A DNA stretch of 64,000 nt from Serripes groenlandicus (GCA_031761405.1 JASEVX010000003.1:60995965-61059964), one strand, 5' to 3'. Shown: positions 33,543 to 45,535, counted from the stretch's first letter. The notes: generated by a model from the letters alone, not told the origin. A program made the numbers and translations.

Positions 33543-33720
33543 TTAACTCTTTCAAGCATAAACCCATCTACCAGCAGTAGATCTTAAAAAAACATCAAGA
33601 CCAAAAAAATATTGAGCATATCTGTAAATATAATTAAAATTATGAAAGTTCATAATGGGCAATTTATCCTTTTGGCACACTGTTTCTAAGAGTCAACGAT
33701 GTAGATGTGAGAACAATTCA
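33543..33720. mobile_element. Decayed M1-like MITE
   Basis: TTAACTCTTTCAAGCATAAA, CAGCAGTAGATCTT and TTATCCTTTTGGCACACTG. Only weak similarity. Confidence 0.35.
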
Positions 33721-33968
33721 AAAAAGTCTTCAATAATTGTACATATAACAGATAGACGGAATAACCTTTCACTGGCTGTAAGAACAATAGCAATTTGTTA
33801 AATCATGAAAATATGCAGAATTTTCTTTTCAAATCAGATCAATCCGTTCCTCACTTATTGCATATAAGTAGCGGCAAGCAAGAAAGGGTCCAGTTTTACA
33901 TGAAAACAATGCGATTGACAGTTTTAGCATATACTCGATAGAGCTACTACACCGTACGTCTATTTTTA

Positions 33969-34236
33969 TGAGCCGTCCCGCGAGACAACCAACATTATGG
34001 CATCTGCGTAATATATCGACCCAGATCAGCCTGCACAGACCGCACAGACTGATCCGGGTCGACACATTCGTCTCAGGGGGAAAGAAGTATAGAGTAATGA
34101 TTCTTGAAACAGAAAATCCACATGAGGCGAAAAGTGTCTGTCCGAGTTAGCCCGTGCGGCATGCTTTTAGGTTGATCCGGGTCGAAACTTTACGCTGAGT
34201 CCAGACTGTTGGGTTTTTCGCGAGACAGCTCATATA
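33969..34236. mobile_element. M3 MITE, full length
   Basis: TGAGCCGTCCCGCGAGACAA to GGGTTTTTCGCGAGACAGCT, 268 bp. Confidence 0.85.
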
Positions 34237-34304
34237 TGCTATATATATCTAGTTTATTGTTTTATCAGAATATACACTTAACACCCTTCCATCATACAGC
34301 ACAT

Positions 34305-34340
34305 CAGAGACATATAAACACATGTGTTTATATGTCTCTG
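34305..34340. repeat. Perfect 36-bp palindrome
   Basis: CAGAGACATATAAACACA followed by its exact complement, with no spacer. Imperfect extension TACAGC/CTGTA outside. Confidence 0.9.
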
Positions 34341-34529
34341 CTGTATAGTATACTGTTATCTGTATATTGTACAGTATTGTAAATTGTAATGTCACACTTC
34401 ACATGTTTTGTAAATATTTATATTTGTGTATGGGCCGATGGCCTAAACGACACTTTGAAATTAACTAACTTCTTAGTCTTACGACAAACTACAGTTGTAG
34501 TTTCATTTAATTCTTCCCATGAATAGATC

Positions 34530-34960
34530 ATTTATTATTATTAGTAGTATTATTGCTTTTATAATTATAATAATAATTATTATTATTATGATATTAATAA
34601 TAAAACAATAACAATTATAATAATGATATTAATAATAACAATACTACTACTACTACTACTACTAGTACTACTACTACTTCTATTTATAATAATAAATATT
34701 GTTATTGATAATTATAATATTATTAATAGTGTCCCTATGATTATTTCTATAAATATTAATCATAATTATAATAACAAAACTACTACAACTACTACTACTA
34801 CTAATAATAATAGTGATGAATATTGTTATTAATAATGATAATACTATTATTATTATCCTTATCATTATTTTTATAATATTGTTGTTGTTGTTGTTGTTGT
34901 TGATATTATTTTTATCATCATCCTCGTCGTCCTTGTTGTTAGAATCATCACCACCACCAA
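34530..34960. repeat. AT-rich triplet microsatellites
   Basis: Runs of ATT/AAT, ACT and GTT triplets in succession, creating poly-Leu/Ile/Asn frames on both strands that are not genes. Confidence 0.9.
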
Positions 34961-34976
34961 ATATAGGATTGTCTAT

Positions 34977-35415
34977 GAACTCTTTCCCACTTGCAACCAA
35001 TATGCAGCAGACGACATTGTAAAGTCGTATCAAATTGTTTGAAAATCTCTATGAAATATTGTACCCGGTTGAGGCGGACATTCTTTCGGGCGATTTTTCC
35101 CATTGCCTCTCACCTCTGATTTATGTGAGAAAGTAGTCAGTGGCTTCGAAAGAATGTTGTGCAAGTACTGGTGTGGGAAAGCCAGGAAAACATGGGTAGG
35201 TGCACTGACCGCCGTGATATGACCAAAGCTGTTAAAAGCGGCGTTAAACTCCAAACAAACAAAACAAACAAACTATGAAATATTGAATAAAGTCTCTATG
35301 CAATATTGTATAGAGTCTCTATGAAATATTGAATAGAGTTGAAAACACTGTGGCAAAAGGAGATGTTGCTCATAAAGAGCAATTTTGTTTTGCCAAAACG
35401 TTTTAAAGGGTAAAT
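34977..35415. mobile_element. M1 MITE split by a SINE
   Basis: Left: TTTCCCACTTGCAACCAATA and GCAGCAGACGACATTG. Right: GAAAACACTGTGGCAAAAGG, TGCTCATAAAGAGCAA and TTTAAAGGGTAAA. A 211-bp SINE insertion separates the halves. Confidence 0.7.
35062..35272 (+). repeat. SINE-2-like insertion, 13-bp target duplication
   Basis: CTATGAAATATTG occurs at 35049-35061 and 35273-35285. The insert ends with the SINE-2 tail TTAAAAGCGGCGTTAAACTC and an AAAC-rich tail. Its left half (TCACCTCTGATTTATGTGAG) differs from other SINE-2 copies. Confidence 0.85.
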
Positions 35416-35799
35416 ATTTAACAAAATAAAAACAAAAATAACTTACCAAGTAAAATGTGTCTATTTCCAATATACACTTTCCCTGTCTCAAATATCTATA
35501 ACCAATTTCAAATCAATACAGAAGTGTACGGTCTTTACCAAGTCGATTATCGGCTTATCTTTTAGTCACTCTAAGCGTAAATTGGTGATCTATTCCGAAA
35601 ATAAACTGAATTAGCCTTATGGCAGATATCAAATTCCCCTAAATATAACTTTGTGTAATCAAATATAACACCCATACACCGTTCTGTAATGTTCTTGTAA
35701 TTATATAATTAGATTATACGTTTTATATTTATGTCCGATGTTCTTATTCAATAATGACGTATTCATGTTATGTCAGGTTTTATTTTATGAAAGTATACT

Positions 35800-36012
35800 G
35801 CGTACAGTATCGACCCTGATCAGTCTAAGCATGCTGCGCAGGCTAATCCGGACAAACACTTTTCGCCTCCTATGGATTTTCTGTTTCAGGAATCATTACT
35901 CTATACCTCTATCCCCTCAGACGGAATGTGTCTGCGCGGACTGCACAGGCTGATCTGGATCGATACATTACGCAGATTCCATAATGCTGGTTTTCTCGTG
36001 GAACGGCTCACA
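35800..36012. mobile_element. M3 MITE, left end missing
   Basis: Begins at GCGTACAGTATCGACCCTGA and closes with GCTGGTTTTCTCGTGGAACG. Confidence 0.75.
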
Positions 36013-36052
36013 CGATGTTAATCTTTACACCTTTCCCCAAAAAAGACGTAGT

Positions 36053-36278
36053 TTAACCCTCATATAGACGCTTTCAGGCTGACGCCCCTGCAGCAGACGG
36101 CTTCGTGAAAACAAAGTGACAAAGGAAGAAATTGATTGCACTAAACGAGCAATTTATCCTTTTTCCAGAATGTTTTCAACTTTTAGTCATAGGTTATCGA
36201 TTCAATCATAGAGATTTTCCATTTTTTGACAAAATATGTTCAAAGTCGTCTACTGAAGAATTGTCGTATGAGGGTTAA
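36053..36278. mobile_element. M1 MITE, full length
   Basis: TTAACCCTCATATAGACGCT to CGTATGAGGGTTAA. Two small internal insertions relative to the 7921 copy. Confidence 0.8.
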
Positions 36279-36376
36279 TGCATCTGCACCAGGCGGGTTT
36301 TTCCACAAATATTTTGAGAAATTGCTTATGATATATAAGTATAGATCAATATACAAATAACAGTGACTAGAAAGTG

Positions 36377-36583
36377 TTAACCCTTTCCCTCATGTATTCA
36401 CTTTCTGACGCATCTGCAGTTGACGGCTTTTTATAACCATGGCGACATACGAGCAAATTTTCTCCTTTTGTCACCATGTTTTCGACAATTAATGTACTTT
36501 TATTTAAAGGGAGTTTCGACATCTTAGCTGATATGTTTTCAAAGTCGTCTGCTGCAGAGTTCTTGTATGTGGTAAAGGGTTAA
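36377..36583. mobile_element. M1 MITE
   Basis: TTAACCCTTTCCCTCATGTA to ATGTGGTAAAGGGTTAA. Stem partly deleted. Confidence 0.8.
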
Positions 36584-36794
36584 ATAAAGGTGTTTGATTA
36601 TATAAGTGATACCCTTTGCTTTATTCTCGAAAGATATACTTGTTTGTCAGGCGTCAGGCAGTCAGGCATTTTATTCCATTATTTCTCTATCAACCGGGTA
36701 CATATAAAAGGACCACTAGGATCTGAACATCAGACATCGTCGCCCTCGAAGAGTATGCCTTAATCATTTGGCTATCGGGATTCATTAATGTGAG

Positions 36795-36965
36795 ATTTGC
36801 GCCGTTTTAAAAAAAATTACAGTTATATCACGCTGGCAGAAAACTTATTTATGTTCCATGGGTAAAGAAAACGAGTACTAGGATAGGACCTATCTCTTGT
36901 CCGAGAGCATTCCACCATAACCGCAACGCCAGGAGATCGAACCCGGGAAGCCCTGTTTCATATCG
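36795..36965 (-). repeat. SINE-3, partial
   Basis: ACAGTTATATCACGCTGGCA, GTTCCATGGGTAAAGAAAAC, and head GGAGATCGAACCCGGGAAGC. Confidence 0.75.
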
Positions 36966-37146
36966 TCCCATATCGGTTTCTTTAGGCTATTGGGATCGGT
37001 ATATATATTTTCCACGTCAGAGACAATATGCATCTACCAGTTTGCGATGGGTCTCTTTTTCCAATGCAGTGAACAAAGGCGATTATCCGCAGACACAATT
37101 GTTTGGACCAATCTTTAGATAAGTTAAAAAAAACAGATGTCAAGCT

Positions 37147-37378
37147 TTAACCCTTTCCCTCATATACACGCTTTCTGACGCCTCTACAGCAGACCGCTTT
37201 TTGAAAACATAGTGACTAAAGAAGAGACTGCTCAAAACGAGCAATTTCTCCTTGTGTCACAATGTTTTCCACTTTTAGTCATAGGTTATCCATTCAATTA
37301 TAAAGGTTTTTCTATTTTATGATAAAATATATTTCAAATTCATCTGCTGCAGAATTGTCGTATGAGAGAAAGGGTTAA
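37147..37378. mobile_element. M1 MITE, full length
   Basis: TTAACCCTTTCCCTCATATA to TATGAGAGAAAGGGTTAA, 232 bp. Confidence 0.85.
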
Positions 37379-37383
37379 AGATT

Positions 37384-37540
37384 AGTAAGTATAAAAAGGA
37401 TATATAACAATTGCCTAGTTTATCGATATTTTCCGATTTCTACCCATGTCATTCTTATAATTCTAGTAAGTATAAAAAGGATATAACAATTGCCTAATTT
37501 ATCGATATTTCCGATTTCTACCCATGTCATTCTTATAATT
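37384..37540 (+). repeat. Direct duplication, about 78 bp x 2
   Basis: TAGTAAGTATAAAAAGGATA ... CCCATGTCATTCTTATAATT occurs twice in tandem with three small differences. Confidence 0.92.
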
Positions 37541-37544
37541 ATAT

Positions 37545-37650
37545 CCCCCTGCGTCGGCCCGGATTAGCATCCGCGTACTGCGCAGGCTGATCTGGGTCGA
37601 TATGTTACACAGAGTCCATAATGTTGGTTTTCTCACGGAACGGTTCATAT
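37545..37650. mobile_element. M3 MITE right fragment
   Basis: CGTCGGCCCGGATTAGCATC to GTTGGTTTTCTCACGGAACG. Confidence 0.7.
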
Positions 37651-37943
37651 AAGTTAACGTTACCTATTTTAATTTTGGTTCCCATGAAACTTTCTTTCTT
37701 ATTTATACTTTCTAATTTTAATTAATATTTTGTCATTCATGTATGTTTATTATGATTATATCAGTGATGTAGATAAGATGTTTTTCAATGTATATATGTA
37801 ACATGTTTTTCTATGTATATATGTTATATGTGTTTTAATGTATATATGTTTGCCATATTTATATAATTTGCACATGGCGAAAGGCAAAATATTGAGTTGA
37901 ATTGAATTGTTATATCGATATATGGTGTGCTTATATCGAAAAG

Positions 37944-38347
37944 TGTCTGGTTTAGTTGGTTCTACATTGCACCGTTTCCTCTAAATTGATAGTTGTTCAA
38001 TGTCATATAGATGTCTGGTTTAGTTGGTTCTACATTGCACCGTTTCCTCTAAATTGATAGTTGTTCAATGTCATAAAGATGTCTGGTTTAGTTGGTTCTA
38101 CATTGCACCGTTTCCTCTAAATTGATAATTGTTCAATGTCATATAGATGTCTGGTTTAGTTGGTTCTACATTGAACCGTTTCCTCTAAATTGATAGTTGT
38201 TCAATGTCATATAGATGTCTGGTTTAGTTGGTTATACATTGCACCGTTTCCTCTAAATTGATAGTTGTTCAATGTAATATAGATGTCTGGTTTAGTTGGT
38301 TCTACATTGCACCGTCTCCTCTAAATAAATAGTTGTATAAATATAAA
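37944..38347 (+). repeat. 68-bp satellite, six units
   Basis: Unit begins TGTCTGGTTTAGTTGGTTCT and ends AGTTGTTCAATGTCATATAGA. Units are over 95% alike except the last. Confidence 0.95.
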
Positions 38348-38369
38348 TGTCTGGTTCTTTGGTCCGAAT

Positions 38370-38485
38370 TCCCGTAGCTCAGTCGGTAGTGACGAGGGCC
38401 GCAATCTAGGGTAAGTGCGTTCGAACCGCAGCTCGGCCAACACTTTTTCTGACGTTAAACAAAAGTCACTGTGACAAAGCGCCAC
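38370..38485 (+). repeat. SINE-2 head fragment
   Basis: tRNA-like CCCGTAGCTCAGTCGGTAG (box A) and GTGCGTTCGAACCGCAGC (box B), then AAAAGTCACTGTGACAAAGC. The acceptor stem is not closed, so not called a tRNA gene. Confidence 0.75.
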
Positions 38486-39040
38486 TCGTATTCAAATACG
38501 GCTAGTAATACTACAGTGTTGCTAACCTATCTTCATGTATCACGAGGGGAGACAACCAATATACATACTCGAGAAATAATCTAGTATCCGGCGTTCAACA
38601 TACAGCGGGGTGGACTCTTTCTTGCATCATACACGAATACTTAATTTTATTTGGATTATTTTTGATTATTTGAACGCTTAGAGGTAACTCTTTACAAATC
38701 TTTAGGGAACCTTTAGAAAGACTATTGATGGTTGGAATGGTTGATTTACATCAAAACAAAGACGTAATTCAACTGGTGTAACGGGTGACATATACCTGTG
38801 ACGCCATACCCGGGGTAGTCTGGTATCTGGCGTATTATAGGCAATTAGTACGTCTGGCATGAACCAATAGTGGCGAGTAGATTGTTCTTCTTCCCTTATA
38901 TATTGATATCGCATATATAGTAACTTTGTAAATAAACGACTGATTTTCGTACACCCTACAGTTGACCACTATAACTTGTTGTTTTGAATCAATACATACA
39001 TACTGAATCAACCTACATTCAATGTTTGAAAGGTTAAGCT
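38486..39040. other. No recognised feature
   Basis: No repeat or coding signal recognised. Confidence 0.45.
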
Positions 39041-39042
39041 GG

Positions 39043-39545
39043 TTTTGATTGATTTATTGATTGATTGACTTGGGTTTAACGCCGTTTTCAACAACGTTTC
39101 ATTCATATCACAGCGGTCAGTTCAACTACTCGGTGATCGGACAAAAAGAAACAGGATAATAAGCAACGGCTAAAAAGTAACAGTTTTTGCCCGGATAACA
39201 GGTAACAGGACAAAAGGCAACAGTTCTGATATTTTCATTTCAGGTTCTAACTAAGTTTTCCTTTGATTTAATCAGGGACTTTTTATCCTGTTTCTTTTTA
39301 TCCTACAATCCAACTACTCATGTGTTTCCTAGCTTTCTCAAACCAGTAATCCATACAACATTCTTTCCAAGCAACTGGCTGCTTTTCTACATAGACTATA
39401 ATCCCATTGGTGAAAGACAAATGATGCTTGTCACAGTGACTTTTTTCAAACGTCGAACAGAATGTTGACCGCGCTGGATTTAGAACTCACAACCACTTGA
39501 TTGACAGCCTGCGTCGCTACATACTGAGTTACCGGGTCTCGACAA
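39043..39545 (-). repeat. SINE-2 split by a 179-bp element
   Basis: GATTGACTTGGGTTTAACGC on the left, interrupted at 39131, then resumes CATGTGTTTCCTAGCTTTCT and ends in the tRNA-like CGCTACATACTGAGTTACCG. Confidence 0.85.
39132..39310. mobile_element. 179-bp TIR element with 9-bp target duplication
   Basis: CAACTACTC lies on both sides (39123-39131 and 39311-39319). The ends are inverted: GGACAAAAAGAAACAGGATA against TATCCTGTTTCTTTTTATCC. Internal words AACAGGA recur. Confidence 0.82.
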
Positions 39546-39726
39546 AAGGTTAAGCATTGTATCACGAACGTTTTTATTTTATAGCCTTTAGACTGTTACA
39601 GTTATTTTGTTAACCAGCCATATGATTTCGACTGAGACATATCGTTAACCTAACTTTGAATTTGCTTACACGTACTAAATGTGCTGTATCTAAGCATATA
39701 TCATGGACAGCTCATTAAAATTGCGT

Positions 39727-39883
39727 TTAACCCTTTCAGCGCCGACTTGTTTAAAGTAGGCTCTTCCATGTTAAAACTCGGACGATTCTATTTTCATGTT
39801 ATAGGATTTTTGGACAGCTGTCTCACCTGAATCTGTATTGTTTGCAAAAAGCTCAATATTGCCTTTGGCGCTGAAAGAGTTAA
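39727..39883. mobile_element. M2 piggyBac-like MITE, copy 2
   Basis: TTAACCCTTTCAGCGCC to GGCGCTGAAAGAGTTAA with TTAA at both ends. Confidence 0.85.
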
Positions 39884-39897
39884 TAGAGTATTATTTA

Positions 39898-40195
39898 TTG
39901 TTTGTTTTTATTTACCCTCGCCGTGCAGAATTAACTATTTGGCGAGCAGACAAAGTTAGATACAAGGGAGTCTGGGTGCGATACTCTAGCTCTTTCCGAA
40001 AAGACCCCTTGGTTCTTTTACGTGCCCGGTGTATAGCACCGATACACGCGAGGTTATTTTTCCTGGAAGTGACCAGTACCTAACCTCTAGTTGAGTGGGA
40101 GAAGCTTAAAAGCATCCCTTAAATTTCCAGAACCCGAACCGGGATTTGAACCCCAGACCTCTGGGTTGACTCCCCGCCACTCTTTAATAGAGTAT
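39898..40195. repeat. tRNA-related dispersed repeat
   Basis: TTTACCCTCGCCGTGCAGAA and CTATTTGGCGAGCAGA also occur in part near 5745 and, inverted, near 15770. The right end has ACCGGGATTTGAACCCCAGA (box B-like, minus). Confidence 0.6.
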
Positions 40196-40584
40196 AAGTC
40201 ATATGTGTTCTTTAAACAACTTTTCAAAAAATGTACATAAGTAAGGTGTTGTTGTTGACGTTCATGAATTCGGTCACGGACAGCAGTATGGTTAGTTTTG
40301 TGAACAAGTATATTGAATTATAATTATCCCATAATCATAAAACTGATATCCTTTTAATGGCAACACATTTTAGATTAAGAAAATGCAAAGACGTGAAAAT
40401 GTCAAATCTACCAACATTGTTGCTTTTCTCATGGTTTGGCTCATATAAATAACTAAACGATAACAAAAAATCGGTAATTGTCGTTTTCTCAAATTGTAAA
40501 GCACGGGCGTTTTTGTGCGATTTAAAGGACGTAAAAACCGAGCACGTGTTCATGAGTATATATGTGTGTTATACGCTTCGGCGA

Positions 40585-40800
40585 CGTAATGATAGATCAT
40601 CAGACTAGGGTGCAGGATGTGGCGGGTTCGTTCCCCGGACAAAGACTTTTAAAAAGGTAGTAATGGCTGCCGTTCTTGGCGCTCGGGATTGCAGAGTTAG
40701 CATAACGTCTAATGAGCTGGTGTCAGGATAAATGGATAAGTAGTACTGGTAACCTACCAAGGAAACACCGTCAAATAACAGAACAAAAACACGTTGAAAG
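40585..40800 (+). repeat. SINE-1, plus orientation
   Basis: GGCGGGTTCGTTCCCCGG (box B), GTAGTAATGGCTGCCGTTCT, TACTGGTAACCTACCAAGGA and CACCGTCAAATAACAG. Confidence 0.75.
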
Positions 40801-40934
40801 GCGCGTAAATTGTAATCAGATCCAATATACGTAAAAGCGAAGAATCTTGGTCTGAGTTTAATGAGATTGGGTTAATCATTTTGAGTGATTGGTGTTTTAC
40901 GCCGCTTTCAACAATTTCCAGTTATAATATATCT

Positions 40935-41960
40935 ATAGGTACTACCTATTTACGAAAAAAACGCAAGATAATTATAAACAAAAATTAAAGAGCATACTTT
41001 GGCCATAAAAAAGGATTTATAAGTAATTGACTAGACAATAATAATGTTAATGTCATGTTTCGTGCATTATCAAAAAATATTTGGAATTCGTATTGCTGTC
41101 GTCTATTATTACGAACAGAAAATAATAAAGTAAAGACTTTCAAAACATCAAGGAATACATTTATAATGAACGAGGTTAAAACATGATGGCCAAGATGATC
41201 CTAAATCGATCACCTGCATTATGGTAAAGAAGCAAAAAGATCAGCTCTTTGCTGATGCCACCTGGCAACTGCCTTTTTCAACCAGTCAATATGACTGGAA
41301 CAAATGATGTAAGGGGTCACATTTCTGCTTAACCCTTTCCCTATTAGAGACGGTTTCTGAGGCCTTTGCAACAGACGATTTAGGGAAAGATTGTCGCTAA
41401 AAGAACAATTGCTCCTTATGAGAAAGTTATCCTTTTGCCACAATGTTTGATAAATAGCTCATGTATAGGAATTTGGGGTATTTCATGTTGATACCACTTT
41501 TTTTGCGGGAAACGACGTCGTTCCATTGACGTTACGCCAAGATGAAGTGTTACGGAAATGACGTCACGTCCTTCTTTGGCTACGATACAGTCAACATTTA
41601 GGTTCAGGCGTAGAAGTCTAATGCTGTCGTTTTTTTGACGAACGGGAAAACATATTTCTTACAGAGTTCCATTTATTTGTAATGTTAATTCCCCCAAAAC
41701 ACTTTAATAAATATCGATTTAAAAAAAAAATATATTAAAAAGACGACAATAATTTAAAAAATCCGTGTTTTTCGTGTCATTTTATACATACCCAAAATAT
41801 CGATTTAAAAAAAAATATTAAAAAGACGACAATAATTTATTTTCAATCCGTGTTTCTCGGCTCATTTTATACATACCCAAAATGGCGGCCCCCATGGATT
41901 TGGCCAGTTTCATTTCAGAAAGCTTCATGGGTTATTGAAAAAAAAAAAAAAAAAAAAAAA
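40935..41960. repeat. Segmental duplication A, copy 2
   Basis: Collinear with 20738-21690 (about 85% by eye). Contains an extra local duplication of about 100 bp at 41706-41880 (ATATCGATTTAAAAAAAA ... CATACCCAAAAT). Confidence 0.85.
41329..41455. mobile_element. M1 MITE, decayed, in duplication A
   Basis: TTAACCCTTTCCCTATTAGA, then CAACAGACGATTTAGGG and CCTTTTGCCACAATGTTTGA. Confidence 0.65.
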
Positions 41961-42007
41961 ATCTCACACCTGTTAACTATAAGCGAAAAAACCCATTCAT
42001 GGTTTTT

Positions 42008-42228
42008 TTTCGTATTACGGTGTTTTCCGGATAAGTTACCAGTACTTATCGTCCATTTATCCTGAGACAATCCAGCCAGTCGTAAATGCTAACCCAGCAA
42101 CTATAAGCGCCTGTGATTGTAGCCACTACTACCATTTTTAAAGTACTCGGTATGACCAGGCAAGGGATCGAACCCACGACCTCCAGTGTCCGAGGCGGAT
42201 GCTCTACCACTACAAAAACGAGGCGGTT
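42008..42228 (-). repeat. SINE-1, 3' tail missing
   Basis: GGTGTTTTCCGGATAAGTTA, GTAGCCACTACTACCATTTT, CAAGGGATCGAACCCACGAC, CTCTACCACTACAAAAACG. Confidence 0.82.
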
Positions 42229-42880
42229 ATTGTGTTAATCAATCGAACTGGGTTGATCAAAAATTTACAAAATAAGGAAATTAAACACGCATTACAATTA
42301 AACTTCTAATTACCCTTTAGCCTCCCATTATTAGGTATGAATTATTTCATTTCTGTTTCTAAACAATATTTAGCTATAAACATCATACATGGAAAACACA
42401 TTTGCGATCATTGTATTGTCAGTGTAAATTCAACGGTCTTGTTTTGAATGTAAAAGTATAACAGATGAGGGCCGTACCAACAATAGGTCAAAGGGAAGCA
42501 ATTCGGTTTGGTGCGCCGGGCTTTGGTAAAAGGGAAGCAATTCAGTTTGGCGCGATGGGCTTAGCAATACGGTTAGGAAAAGAGTAACATATGATTTGAA
42601 GTCATAGCTCAAAAGGAAGATCCACCTTTGGTTTGCTTGTGCTTTTTTGGTAGTTTTAAGAATGAAATTTTATTAAATATAGGTTTCAGGATTATTTGAA
42701 TTGTTGGGAAAGAGCCATAGCCCATATTGCTGTACTGGTCGCCTATGGCAAATGAATTGCTTATATCTGACCTAGTGCATTTGTGAAATGAACACTCGGC
42801 GATCATGTTTCGTTTTAATGACATCAGCTTAAAATATATGTAATGCCATTATAAGTGTATTTGGCTCAACAGTATGTACC
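42229..42880. other. No recognised feature
   Basis: A short repeat (AAAGGGAAGCAATTCGGTTT, AAAGGGAAGCAATTCAGTTT) at 42489-42550. Nothing else. Confidence 0.45.
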
Positions 42881-42903
42881 ACGATTAGGTCATTGTAGTA
42901 TCA

Positions 42904-44770
42904 AACATTGGTCGAAAGTGCTTCTAGATTGTTTACTAAAACGAGCGCGACTCCCGGACGGGTCCTGGTAGTATCTAACATTGGTCGAAAGTGCTTCTAG
43001 ATTGTTTACCAAAACGAGCGCGACTCCCGGCCGGGTCCTGGTAGTATCTAACATTGGTCGAACGTGCTTCTAGATTGTTTACCAAAACGAGCGCGACTCC
43101 CGGCCAGGTCCTGGTAGTATCTAACATTGGTCGAAAGTGCTTCTAGATTGTTTACCAAAACGAGCGCGACTCCCGGCCGAGTCCTGGTAGTATCTAACAT
43201 TGGTCGAAAGTGCTTCTAGATTGTTTACCAAAACGAGCGCGACTCCCGGCCAGGTCCTGGTAGTATTTAACATTGGTCGAAAGTGCTTTTAGATTGTTTA
43301 CCAAAACGAGTGCGACTCCCGGCCAGGTCCTGGTTGTATCTAACATTGGTCGAAAGTGCTTCTAGATTGTTTACCAAAACGAGCGCGACTCCCGGCCGGG
43401 TCCTGGTAGTATCTAACATTGGTCGAAAATGATTCTAAATTGTTTACCAAAACGAGCGCGACTCCCGGCCGGGTCCTGGTAGTATTTAACATTGGTCGAA
43501 AATGCTTCTAAATTGTTTACCAAAACGAGCGCGACTCCCGGCCGGGTCCTGGTAGTATCTAACATTGGTCGAAAGTGCTTCTAGATTGTTTTCCAAAACT
43601 AGCTCGACTCCCGGCCGGGTCCTGGTAGTATCTAACATTGGTCGAAAGTGCTTCTAGATTGTTTACCAAAACGAGCGCGACTCCCGGCCGGGTCCTGGTA
43701 GTATCTAACATTGGTCGAAAGTGCTTCTAGATTGTTTACCAAAACGAGCGCGACTCCCGGCCGGGTCCTGGTAGTATCTAACATTGGTCGAAAATGCTTC
43801 TAAATTGTTTTCCAAAACTAGCGCGACTCCCGGCCGGGTCCTGGTAGTATCTAACATTGGTCGAAAATGCTTTTAAATTGTTTACCAAAACGAGCGCGAC
43901 TCCCGGCCGGGTCCTGGTAGTATCTAACATTGGTCGAAAGTGCTTCTAGATTGTTTACCAAAACGAGCGCGACTCCCGGCCGGGTCCTGGTAGTATCTAA
44001 CATTGGTCGAAAGTGCTTCTAGATTGTTTACCAAAACGAGCGCGACTCCCGGCCGGGTCCTGGTAGTATCTAACATTGGTCGAAAATGATTCTAAATTGT
44101 TTACCAAAACGAGCGCGACTCCCGGCCGGGTCCTGGTAGTATTTAACATTGGTCGAAAATGCTTCTAAATTGTTTACCAAAACGAGCGCGACTCCCGGCC
44201 GGGTCCTGGTAGTATCTAACATTGGTCGAAAGTGCTTCTAGATTGTTTTCCAAAACTAGCTCGACTCCCGGCCGGGTCCTGGTAGTATCTAACATTGGTC
44301 GAAAGTGCTTCTAGATTGTTTACCAAAACGAGCGCGACTCCCGGCCGGGTCCTGGTAGTATCTAACATTGGTCGAAAGTGCTTCTAGATTGTTTACCAAA
44401 ACGAGCGCGACTCCCGGCCGGGTCCTGGTAGTATCTAACATTGGTCGAAAATGCTTCTAAATTGTTTTCCAAAACTAGCGCGACTCCCGGCCGGGTCCTG
44501 GTAGTATCTAACATTGGTCGAAAATGCTTTTAAATTGTTTACCAAAACGAGCGCGACTCCCGGCCGGGTCCTGGTAGTATCTAACATTGGTCGAAAGTGC
44601 TTCTAGATTGTTTACCAAAACGAGCGCGACTCCCGGCCGGGTCCTGGTAGTATCTAACATTGGTCGAAAGTGCTTCTAGATTGTTTACCAAAACGAGCGC
44701 GACTCCCGGCCGGGTCCTGGTAGTATCTAACATTGGTCGAAAGTGCTTCTAGATTGTTTACCAAAACGAG
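42904..44770 (+). repeat. 73-bp satellite, 25.6 units, 9-unit higher-order repeat
   Basis: Units start AACATTGGTCGAAAGTGCTT and contain CGACTCCCGGCCGGGTCCTG. The start-to-start distance is exactly 73 from 42904 to 44729 (25 x 73). Variant units (AAAATGATTCTAAATTG at 43415 and 44072; TTTTCCAAAACTAGCTCGAC nearby) recur 657 bp apart = 9 units. Confidence 0.97.
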
Positions 44771-44862
44771 GTCATGCCAAAAACTTAATCACATGGTAGT
44801 AATGGCCGCCCTCCTTGACGCAATGTTGACAGTTGCGTAAAACACCAACCAATCAATCAACC
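44771..44862 (+). repeat. SINE-1 fragment abutting the satellite
   Basis: GTCATGCCAAAAACTTAATC, GTAGTAATGGCCGCCCTCCT and GTAAAACACCAACCAATCAA: middle and tail of SINE-1, beginning at the exact point where the array stops. Confidence 0.75.
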
Positions 44863-45535
44863 AAAGAACACCTCTTATTTAGACACATACACTATTCTTA
44901 CTTCGCTTCAAGACGGGGTTTGGTACGGATATATACATATAGGGGTATTTTGAGTAAGATATGTGAGATCAGTGTATATGTGTATATGTACATTTAGGTA
45001 TGTATACATATATATGTATGTATATATGTGTGTGTGTATGTATATATGTGTATAAAAATTATGCTATAATTTCTGTATTTACCATTATTTGCTCATACAT
45101 TGTGGGCTGTGTGCATGCATGTGTTTATGCGTGAGTGCATATATCCGTGTGTGCGTGCGTACGAGCAAGGGTGTTTGTTTATATGAATTTGTATATACCA
45201 CTATAAACAGTGAACAAGTTGAAATGTATATGAAATTTTAGATTACATAATGTCTAAATACCACTATAAACAGTCAATAAGATGATATACATGTATTTAA
45301 CACATTCTAGCATCTCATATAACATTGTCCTGTGGAAATTCTTTTGTGAAAAGAATTGCTGATGGATATTCAACTTACAAAACATTTGAAATGCTGCTGT
45401 TCATCGAGTTTCGTTTCGTTAATGATAAGCATCAACTTTCTTACATGCATATATAGTCGCGTAGCATGCGTGCAATAGATGATTAACCTGCACCCTCATC
45501 ATGATCCTTTTCCATTATTGTATCCACATCCATAC
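44863..45535. other. TA/TG-rich microsatellite region
   Basis: TATGTATATATGTGTGTGTG runs at about 44950-45055, then unremarkable AT-rich DNA. Confidence 0.6.

Noticed and set aside
34623..35033. Leu/Ile and Asn-rich frames
   Set aside because: Triplet microsatellites read in different frames.
38370..38440. Possible functional tRNA gene
   Set aside because: Box A and B are good, but the acceptor and anticodon stems do not close and SINE-2 body follows. The same holds for 47281, 57656 and 62885.
42904..44770. CRISPR-like regular array
   Set aside because: Repeats are head to tail with no unique spacers, in eukaryotic DNA; it is a satellite.
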